Shown here piece after piece: positions 55,401 through 64,000 of a stretch of DNA of 64,000 bases. Under the pieces are notes generated by a model. It did not search any database. It saw only the letters and a list, made by a program, of their open reading frames with translations, and had not been told where the DNA came from. This stretch comes from Mesoplasma syrphidae. Its GTDB lineage: Bacteria; Bacillota_I; Bacilli_A; Mycoplasmatales; Mycoplasmataceae. The stretch lies in the NCBI RefSeq assembly GCF_002843565.1, contig NZ_CP025257.1, forward strand, positions 1-64,000. Direction: 5' to 3'. Made by a program: the position numbers and the translations under genes. Numbering within the stretch: the stretch's first letter is position 1; the number at the start of each line of letters is the position of its first letter.

Positions 55401-56148
55401 TAATGACACCTTCAGCAATTACTTCATTTTTGCTACCATTTTCGTCGCTTTTGTTTATTCTTCAAACATTTTCAACTGAATTCTCTGTTACGTAATAAAG
55501 TGATTTATTATTTATTGAATAAATTGCATCAGTAATTTTTTCTTGATTTGCTCTATACAAGATAACTTCTTGCCCACTATATTCAACTGGTTTTGGTTTA
55601 GCAGGAGTTAAAGCGCTACCCAAACCTGATAATACAAGACCAAGGCCACCAACAATTCCTCCCAAAAGTCCACCAAGACTTCCAATTAATCCGTCAGTAT
55701 TTGCATCATCATCTCAGTGAAATCTAGTGATACCATGTTCACTGAAATAATAAGTATTAAAATCGTTACCATAAAAAATAGTTTGGCCTTCCATATTAAT
55801 ACCTTTTTTCTTTTCTCGTAAACTGTTACCCGCTCATCCTAAGGTGTTAGTTCTAGAGTCGATTGCCTTTCTCATTGTTGATCCAGAAAAATCTGATTTC
55901 ATTTTAGATGAGACTAGAGCTTGGCGGGTCCCTAAAGTTCCTGATCAATACGTTGTTCCACTGTTTTCGTCAAATATTGATTGCTTAATTTTTGTACCAT
56001 AAGCAATGTTTGCTCTGTTGATTGCTTCATACTCAGTAATTTCATTGGTGTCATCTTTAACAACGTTTGAAATATTGTTGGATGCTAAAAATTCAGCTGG
56101 CAATTGACCGGCTGTTACTGCTGCTAATAAAGATAAATATAATTTCAT
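52408..56148 (-). CDS. Large surface-exposed, membrane-anchored repeat protein
   Basis: The single 1246-residue frame (TGA read as Trp) starts with a signal peptide MKLYLSLLAAVTAGQLPAEF that lacks a lipobox Cys. A Gly-rich hydrophobic segment lies at about 154-180, followed by a beta-rich region (about 190-540). From about 540 to 1195 come at least seven repeats of about 80-90 residues, each with a core such as GSFTIKAIEDSNLL, GSITIEANNDTN or GKIIIRAKNESARV. A C-terminal TM helix (near 1208-1230) and a basic tail RKQKKDKEEK end the protein. It should be exposed on the cell surface, perhaps as an adhesin. It is coupled to the HU-domain gene. Confidence 0.82.
52780..54400 (-). repeat. Protein-level tandem repeats in the surface protein
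   Basis: Seven diverged units of about 240-255 bp encode a strand motif G-x-[FI]-x-I-x-A followed by a small polar loop and a second strand. The units are too diverged at DNA level for simple recombination. Confidence 0.65.
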
Positions 56149-56238
56149 GGTTCTCCTTTGTTTTTACCATTTTTATTTTTTATAAACATGTCTTTCATTT
56201 AAAAGACGGCAAAAGAATTTTAGAACAAAAAAAAAAAA

Positions 56239-56279
56239 AAAACAAGAAATATTCTCGAAAAGAGAAAATTTCTTGTTTT
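56239..56279 (-). terminator. Intrinsic terminator of the ABC-F gene
   Basis: Arms AAAACAAGAAAT..TTCTC and GAGAA..ATTTCTTGTTTT pair around GAAAA; in the minus direction a run of about 16 T follows. Confidence 0.85.
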
Positions 56280-56302
56280 CAAACATTTATTTTTTTGAGT
56301 AT

Positions 56303-57838
56303 TTATTGAACTAAATCTTCAAAATTTAATACTTTATCTGCTCAATTTGTTTCAAAGTTAATATCGTGAGTTGTTATTAGAACTGTACCCTCAAAGGCTT
56401 GAATTGCTTCAAGCAAAGCGTCTTTTGCTAACACATCAATGTGATTTGTTGGCTCATCCAAAATTAGCAAACTTGCTGGTACCAAACTTAAAGCAGCTAA
56501 CCTAACTTTAGTTTGCTCTCCTCCAGATAGTAGTTTCATAGGATTCATCATTAATTCTGATTTGACTCCAAATTTACCAATTGTGGCGCGAACTTCGCCT
56601 TCCAACATTTGAGGGTAGAGACTCATTAAATAAGCAATTGGCGTCATTTCATTATTTTCTTCAACTTGATGAAAAAATGCAGTTTCAACTCCATTTCCAA
56701 CCATTACATTTCCGCCAACTTTGGGTATTTCACCAGCCACAGTTTTTAAAAAAGTTGTTTTACCGATTCCATTATAACCTTTGACAATACATTTTTGACC
56801 TTCACGAAGCTCAAAAGTTAGTGGTTCAGTTAAAGCAAAACCATAACCAATTTCCAAACTTTCGGCTTTAACAATTACTGCTGAATTTGGACGTTTATAT
56901 TTAAATGACATTTTCGGCTTTGCTAGTTTACGTCGTTCATCTAATACGTCCATTTTATTAAGTTGTTTTTGACGCGACTGGGCGCTTCGAGCCGTTGATG
57001 CTCGAGCAGCATTTTTTGCGACGTATTCTTTCAATTTTGCTATTTGTTGTTGCTGCGACTCACGTGCTCGGTCATATTGATCTGCACGTTGTGCAGAAAG
57101 CTCTACATACTTCTCATAATTTCCGACATATCGGTTAATTTCTAAGTTCTCGATCGCATAAATTACATCAACAGTTTTATTAATAAAGTCCTCATCGTGA
57201 GAAACTAGTAAAAAAGCATTTTCATATTGCTGCAAAAATTTTGCCAATCATTCCACTTGTTCAATGTCCAAAAAGTTTGTTGGTTCATCTAGTAAAATAA
57301 AATCATCTTGTTTCAAAAGCAATTTTGCCAACAAGACTTTTCCCCTTTGACCACCAGATAATTGTCCTAGTTGCTTTTTAAGGTTATCAGCGTTAATTCC
57401 TAAACCAGCAACCAAATTTCCAATTTCCTTTTCAATAGTATCAAAACCCCGTAAACTCAAATCTTCTTGCATTGCCAAAGCTTTAACAAGATCTTCTTCG
57501 TTATACTCGATCGCCATATTTTCATATATTTTATGAATTTTAGCTTCGATTTCGTAAAGTTCTTTATAAGTGTCCTTTAAATAATCTTCAACAATAATTG
57601 TCATATCCACATCTTGGTGTTGATCAAGGTAACCCATTTTTGAGCGAGGGTGTAACTCTATAGTTCCATGATCAGGAATATTTTTTCCGGCGATAATATT
57701 TAATAATGTTGTTTTCCCAGTTCCGTTTGCTCCTAATAAGGCAATGTGCTCACCTTTATTAATGCGCATTGTTGAATCCTGGTATAATTTTTTTCCACCG
57801 TTTTGGTGCGTTAATCCTTCAATTAAAACAATACTCAT
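56303..57838 (-). CDS. ABC-F family ATPase (ribosome-associated)
   Basis: The 511-residue protein has two ABC domains and no TM helices. Domain 1 shows GANGTGKTT, LSGGQRGKV and LLDEPTNFLD; domain 2 shows GYNGIGKTT, LSGGEQTKV and LILDEPTNHID. A charged linker with many Arg, Lys and Gln (about residues 235-300) is the P-site tRNA-interacting motif of ABC-F proteins, which resolve stalled ribosomes or give antibiotic resistance. TGA Trp joins the halves at 57248. The specific subfamily is uncertain (YkpA/YbiT-like by eye). Confidence 0.9.
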
Positions 57839-57939
57839 AATTGGGTTCCTTTCTAAAATATATTTCTTTTTAAGAATAATTTTTTTTCATAATATTAATT
57901 ATATATTTTTCTTTTAAATATTCAAAAGTTATATAATAA

Positions 57940-58011
57940 AATAATAAAGTTTAGAAGCACAAAAGTATGAATGTAAATAATAAAGTTTAGGAGCACAAAA
58001 GTATGAATGTA
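57940..58011 (+). repeat. 36-bp tandem duplication including RBS and start codon
   Basis: Units 57940-57975 and 57976-58011 differ only at one base (A at 57955, G at 57991). Each contains a Shine-Dalgarno region and ATGAATGTA. The change makes TTAGAAG in unit 1 and the canonical TTAGGAG in unit 2. Confidence 0.95.
57967..57990 (+). CDS. Possible 7-residue leader peptide (MNVNNKV)
   Basis: The first copy of the duplicated start region opens a frame of seven codons that ends at TAG 57988-57990. It lies 12 bp before the MATE start and repeats that protein's first six residues. It may be a by-product of the duplication or may influence translation of the downstream gene. Confidence 0.3.
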   Translation: MNVNNKV

Positions 58012-59895
58012 AATAATAAATTTTGAAATTGACTGTTTGAAGTTAAAAGACCTTCTACAAAAATTATTTCTCATACAAATTTACCTAATCAATCCTTAGA
58101 AGAACAACAAGAAAAATTAATAGAGCCAATGACTAAACGTGAAGTAATGCTTCGTTATTCAAGTGTTTGAAAAACAATCATCTTTTTTTGTTTGCCAACC
58201 GTAATTTTAATGCTTGTTCAGGGCTTGTATAATATTTTGGATAAATCATTGGCATTACAATTTGCAACTCCACATGCAATTAAAAATTGGAAGTATATTG
58301 AACTAATGATAATTGGTGATGGACAAGGAAATCATAGTATTTTGGCAGATTTTTTGCAAACTAATACTCACGAGCAAGCTGTCAATAAACTATTTGGTCC
58401 CTTGAATTCTGGTGATTACAGCAAAGTACTAAACATTATCAAAAGTTATGATCCTCAGGACCCTTATTTAGCTTTTGAGCAACTTAAAGAAATTTCAAGT
58501 TTAACAATTAATGAAGAATTGATGAAAAAGTACATTAATATTACAACTCAATATACAGCACAGACATATAATTTAGCTTATTCGTTTAATCAAATTATGG
58601 CAATTGGTGCTGGAATGGTTTTTGCGATTGAATTTGGTCGAGGAAATAAACGAGAACTTGGAAAAATTTCAGGAAATGGATTAACATATAGTTTTTTGGT
58701 TTCTCTATTTGTAGGAGCGCTACTTTTTTCACTATCATTTCGCCCTTGAGGCCAGGTCTTAATTAGTTCACAAATGGGTAATCACAAAAATTTAATAATT
58801 GAAGAGTTGGCTTGAAGAGATGTTGAACCATTAATTTATGGAATTTGAGTCTTATTTATGGCTAATTTCTGTATGAATATGGTTCGCAGTGAGGGCAAAA
58901 TGGTTCATATTATGATTATGACAATTAGCTCATTGGGAGTTAAATGCGTAGTATCAATTTTTTCAATGGATATTTTGGGTTGAGAATTAACTGGAGCACA
59001 ATTAGGAACAGTAATGGCTTATTTTTATCAACTAGTTTATTGTTTAATTGTGATATTTTTTTCAAAAATAACTTACTCCAATTTTAGTTTTAGGGACTTA
59101 TATATACTAAATCCCAAAAACTTTACCGAAACTATTAAAGCGGGAGTTCCCAATTTTGTAATTTATTTTGCTGTTTTCATAAATGCATATGTAGCAACAT
59201 CATTAGTTGTTCAACTTCCGATTCCAAATGGATATCCAAGCATTGAAGACAGTGGAGGGACTTCAATAGTCCAGCAATTAATTTCTTCGATGACTCCATG
59301 AAATGAATTTATTTTATCAGCAGTAATTGGTTTAAATCAAGGAGTTAGAACTATTATTGCTTTCAACTATGGAGCAGGAAATAATAAGCGTATTTTGGAT
59401 ATTTTAAGAAAATCATCATGACTAATGTTTGGATGATTTATGTTTATCTTCGTGCTAATTATTGTTGCAGGACCATGAATGTTAACAATGTTTGCTTTTC
59501 CATCAGAGCATGTTGGTTATGGGACCACATTCTACTGATATCAATTTGTGAATTTCATGACATATCCATTAGCATGCCTAACATATATATCTTTAGGATT
59601 ATTTCAAGGAACAAAACGTAGTAAAGTTGCTACCTGATGTACATCACTAAGAACTATGACTATCTTATTACCAATGATCGGAATTGGGTTCGCAGTTTCA
59701 AAATCAACGAATAATGCTTTTTGGTTTTTCTTTTTTTCGGGACTAACTGATTTAATAGTTGCTATATTAATTGCACCATTGCTATATGTATTTTATAAAC
59801 GAACAAAAATTAATGGAAAATTAGTAACAAGAGAAGATAGCGAAGATATTAAAGCGTCTTATGCTTTGTATTTACAAAATCAAGGAGTAAAATAA
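58003..59895 (+). CDS. MATE family efflux transporter with large first-loop insertion
   Basis: The 630-residue membrane protein matches MATE/MatE transporters, which export drugs or metabolites with a cation gradient. The MATE features LPTVILMLVQGLYNILDKS (helix 1) and a helix 2 region with GAGMVFAIEFGRGNKRE are separated by about 100 residues (about 87-188) instead of a short loop, making this protein about 150 longer than usual. Around 400 there is a second-half repeat with GLNQGVRTIIAFNYGAGNNKR. Start ATG 58003 is the second copy of a 36-bp duplication and has the better RBS. Trp codons are mostly TGA. Confidence 0.88.
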
Positions 59896-59927
59896 TATTT
59901 GATAAAAGTTATTTACAAAGGAAGCCT

Positions 59928-60404
59928 ATGACACAAGATATAAAGTATAAAAAATCAAAACGAGTTATAACTGAGCTAAGAATTGCAAAATGAAGTAACG
60001 ATACTTTGTCACCGTTGTCAATTAAGCGTTACTGAGAATTAGCATCAAGATTGATTCCTGAAGATGAGAAATGTAAAACTGCATTAATGGCAAAATCCTT
60101 TGCCTCATCTTTGTCACCAAAATATTTTTTGTTAATTGCAACAGAAAATAATATATATATGGCTAGTTCAACCGGAGAGCGAAGATTATCTAATCGTAAT
60201 TTTGATTTTAGCAATTTTAAATATATAAACTTAAAGCAAGACTTAAAATTGAAGTCGCGAATTTATATTAAAATCAAAGTTTCATGATGAAAAACAGTTT
60301 TTCTAGAAACAGCTGATCCGACAAGCGCGATTCATTTTAAAAAGTATATTGATAAAATTAACAAAATTGAAACTGAAAGACAAAAAAATGCACTTAATGC
60401 TTAA
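59928..60404 (+). CDS. Hypothetical basic cytoplasmic protein
   Basis: The 158-residue frame follows the MATE gene by 32 bp with RBS AAAGGAAG and contains TGA Trp codons at 59991, 60033 and two adjacent at 60285-60290. It is rich in Lys and Arg, has no TM or signal segment, and shows no motif I recognise. Operon position suggests expression with the MATE gene. Confidence 0.7.
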
Positions 60405-60530
60405 AAACATAGTTTTTATTTAGCACAAAAAAATATTTCTATAAAGGTTTGTATTTAGAAACATCTTTATGGTTTTTTTTATATAAAGTATAAAAAGTTT
60501 AATGATATTATTTATTCAAAGGGGTTTAAA

Positions 60531-61565
60531 ATGAACAATAAAAATGAAATAAGTATTTTTGGGTTAAGTTCAAATCAACGTTTAACAAACGAGGTTTGTA
60601 ATGCATTAGGTATTACACAACAAAGAATTCAGACTGTAACATTTGCAGACGGGGAAATGCTTGTAGAAGCGCTAGATTCAGTCCGTGGGAAAGAAATTTA
60701 TGTTATTCAGTCTACATCAACGCCAGTTAATGATAACATCATGGAACTTTTAATTGCAATTGATGCCTTTAAGCGTGGTAGCGCTGAAAAAATTAATGTT
60801 GTAATTCCATATTTTGGCTATGCAAGACAAGATCGTAAAGCAAAAGGACGTCAGCCAATTACTGCAAAATTAGTAGCAGATTTGCTGACTAAAGCAGGTG
60901 CTGATAGAGTAATTACAGTAGATATTCATTCACAACAGTCAATGGGCTTTTTTGATATTCCGATGGACAATTTTCAGACATCGCAAATTTTGGCAAATGA
61001 AATTATTGATACAATTATTGCGAGCAAATTTGACAGAAATGAGTGTATTTTGGTTTCTCCCGATCATGGAGGGTTGACTCGTGTTCACAAAGTTGACTCA
61101 TACACAGGAGCAATGACAAATGGTATTGCTGTTATTGCAAAACGTCGCCCTGAACCAAATAAAGCAGAGGTTGAATTTGTTTTGGGAGATATTGATGGGA
61201 AAATATGTTTCATTGTCGATGACATGATTGATACTGGTGGAACAATTATCAATGCTGCTAAAGCATTAAAGGAAAATGGTGCCAAGAAAGTTTATATTTT
61301 TGCTTGCCATGGATTATTTAATGGTATTGCAAAAAGTCGTATGGAAGAAGCAATTTCTGCTGGTTATGTTGATCAAGTTGTGGTTACGAACACAATTAAC
61401 ATTCCTGAAGACCGTAAGTTTAAAGGTTTAAAAATTATTTCAGTTGCGCACTTAATTGCAGATATGATTCAAGCTTCAGTAAATCATGAATCACTAACAA
61501 ATGTTTATAATCAAAAAAAACAAGCAATTTTAGACAAAACTGAAGAATACGTGAGAAATAACTAA
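60531..61565 (+). CDS. prs: Ribose-phosphate pyrophosphokinase
   Basis: Prs makes PRPP from ribose 5-phosphate and ATP for nucleotide and NAD synthesis. The 344-residue protein has YGFARQDRK-like PYFGYARQDRKAKGRQPI, the metal-binding VDIHSQQSMGFF and the PRPP loop FIVDDMIDTGGTI. A C-terminal tail of about 25 residues exceeds the usual length. It is followed 2 bp later by pth. Confidence 0.97.
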   Translation: MNNKNEISIFGLSSNQRLTNEVCNALGITQQRIQTVTFADGEMLVEALDSVRGKEIYVIQSTSTPVNDNIMELLIAIDAFKRGSAEKINVVIPYFGYARQDRKAKGRQPITAKLVADLLTKAGADRVITVDIHSQQSMGFFDIPMDNFQTSQILANEIIDTIIASKFDRNECILVSPDHGGLTRVHKVDSYTGAMTNGIAVIAKRRPEPNKAEVEFVLGDIDGKICFIVDDMIDTGGTIINAAKALKENGAKKVYIFACHGLFNGIAKSRMEEAISAGYVDQVVVTNTINIPEDRKFKGLKIISVAHLIADMIQASVNHESLTNVYNQKKQAILDKTEEYVRNN

Positions 61566-61567
61566 TT

Positions 61568-62140
61568 ATGAAAATGGTTGTTGGATTAGGCAATCCGGGT
61601 AAGGAATATTCAAAAACTCGTCACAATATTGGTTGAATTGCAATTGACTTATTTTTAGAAAAATATGGTTTTTCAGTTCAAAAAAACGAACACCATGCTG
61701 AAGTGTTTTTTTCTAATATCAAAGGAGAAAAAGTTTTATTTGTTAAGCCACAGACTTATATGAATAAATCCGGAATAGCAGTAAGAGAATTGATAGAATA
61801 TTACAAAATTTCTAAAAACGATGTAATTATTATGCACGATGAAAAAGACTTTCCAATAACAAAAAATCAATTCAAAATTCAAGGTTCTGCTGCAGGTCAC
61901 AATGGAATCAAATCGATTATTCAATATTTAAGTGGCGAAGATTTTAAACGTTTTCGAATTGGAGTTGGAAGTCCTGAGCCCGGTTGAAAAATTGTTGATT
62001 GAGTATTGTCAAAATTTACCGATGCGGAATTAGAAGAGATAACATTAAGCATTGCTAAAAGTTTAAATTTTTTATCTGAATGAAATGATGATCAAGATTT
62101 TAATAAAATAATGAGTAAATATAATCTTTTGTACAAATAA
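61568..62140 (+). CDS. pth: Peptidyl-tRNA hydrolase
   Basis: Pth frees tRNA from peptidyl-tRNA that drops off ribosomes. The 190-residue protein has MVVGLGNPGKEYSKTRHNIG with the catalytic His, LFVKPQTYMNKSG, the Asp in IMHDEKDFP and GSAAGHNGIKSII. TGA Trp codons occur at 61634, 61985 and after. The prs-pth order is common in Firmicutes. Confidence 0.96.
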
Positions 62141-62177
62141 AAACAAAAAAGATGGTTTCGCTACTTTTTTTTGTTTT
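62141..62177 (+). terminator. Probable terminator after pth
   Basis: An imperfect hairpin with A-rich left arm (62141-62151) and T-rich right arm (62164-62177) has a TTTCG loop region. Confidence 0.6.
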
Positions 62178-62247
62178 TCAATTACTTTTTTAGAAAAACA
62201 TTTCCTGCATAAACTTACAAAATATAATTTAACTTAGGAGGATAAAT

Positions 62248-62484
62248 ATGAGTTACGGAGAAAAAACATTGCTTATAGTCGGAATTTGCGGATTACTTTT
62301 CGGAATAGTTGTTTTGTTTTTATTTAGTTTTAGAAAAGTTCCGTTAGTAAAAACTGTTCTTTTGGGGTTGACTGCAATTGTCATTTTGCTAGTGATTGCT
62401 CTATCACTTTGAGCAATATTGCAGTCTACTGGAGTTGTAGATCAGGTTTTCTTAGAATGATTCAAGAAAGTTGTTGCTACATAA
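62248..62484 (+). CDS. Small two-TM membrane protein
   Basis: A 78-residue frame with a strong RBS TTAGGAGG contains TGA Trp at two positions. Hydrophobic segments LLIVGICGLLFGIVVLFLF and TVLLGLTAIVILLVIALSL are separated by a short basic loop; the C-terminal end is short and polar. No family was recognised. Confidence 0.7.
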
Positions 62485-62508
62485 AAGGACTTAGGTCTTT
62501 TTTTATTT
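62482..62508 (+). terminator. Probable terminator
   Basis: AAAGGAC-TTAG-GTCTTTTTTT (a short stem with one bulge) overlaps the stop of the small membrane protein gene. Confidence 0.55.
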
Positions 62509-62550
62509 TAAAATGATAAAATATTTTTATTGTAGAAAGAGGTATCATAT

Positions 62551-64000
<1,450 letters not shown>

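Noticed and set aside
52408-56148. Several separate genes in the surface-protein region
   Set aside because: All segments share one frame and are separated only by TGA Trp codons, so they form a single 1246-codon gene.
57940-58011. Possible CRISPR-like repeat
   Set aside because: Only two directly abutting copies without spacers are present, so it is a simple tandem duplication.
60405-60480. Terminator after the hypothetical gene at 59928
   Set aside because: ATAAAG/CTTTAT arms are short and the loop is long, so support is too weak for a feature.

Overview
The window reads as the origin-proximal part of an AT-rich Mollicutes chromosome in which UGA encodes tryptophan. Almost every long gene contains in-frame TGA codons at conserved Trp positions (for example in dnaA, gyrA, metG and the PTS permeases), while TGG is rare. 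Base 1 is the dnaA start codon. Two highly diverged MreB-like genes, PTS permeases, RpiR-type regulators and 6-phospho-beta-glucosidases point to the Spiroplasma/Entomoplasmataceae group. The exact genus cannot be settled from this window.

Layout. (1) 1-12.9 kb, replication core: dnaA, an oriC-like spacer with a perfect DnaA box, dnaN, a degenerate MreB-like gene, rnmV-rsmA, a standalone alanyl-tRNA editing protein, an RpiR regulator, gyrB, a nucleoside deoxyribosyltransferase and gyrA. (2) 13-35 kb, sugar block: two GH1 6-phospho-beta-glucosidases, three PTS permeases (IIA-IIB-IIC, IIB-IIC and IIC-IIB), a ROK kinase and three more RpiR regulators, interleaved with four paralogous ABC half-exporters in two pairs. 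Palindromes of the type AAAGTACTTT sit in front of the sugar genes and may be shared operators. (3) 35-40 kb: a cysteine phosphatase and a truncated pseudo-MreB in one overlapping operon with the third PTS gene, then serS, mnmE and azoR. (4) 40-47 kb: two TatD nucleases flanking a P-type ATPase, a TPP riboswitch with thiT, an arginine/glycine-rich RGG-type protein and a PD-(D/E)XK nuclease. (5) 47-51 kb, minus strand: threonine/serine dehydratase, RidA, alanine dehydrogenase and an APC permease, a compact amino-acid catabolism operon. (6) 51.5-56 kb, minus strand: a 1246-residue membrane-anchored repeat protein followed one base later by a two-TM protein whose cytoplasmic end is an HU/IHF-type DNA-binding domain. 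(7) 56-64 kb: ABC-F ATPase, MATE transporter behind a 36-bp tandem duplication, prs-pth, small membrane proteins and the 5' part of metG.

The genes work together as follows. The PTS permeases import and phosphorylate beta-glucosides, the GH1 enzymes split them, the ROK kinase can recover free sugar, and RpiR proteins probably sense the phosphosugars. The 47-51 kb operon turns imported Ser/Thr into 2-oxoacids, with RidA clearing the reactive enamine and Ald linking pyruvate to alanine. The most unusual item is the coupled pair at 51.5-56 kb: a large surface protein plus a membrane-tethered HU domain, a candidate system for attaching DNA to the membrane. The two pseudo-MreBs, the RGG protein and the PTS permeases with long helical tails are further candidates for undescribed biology.
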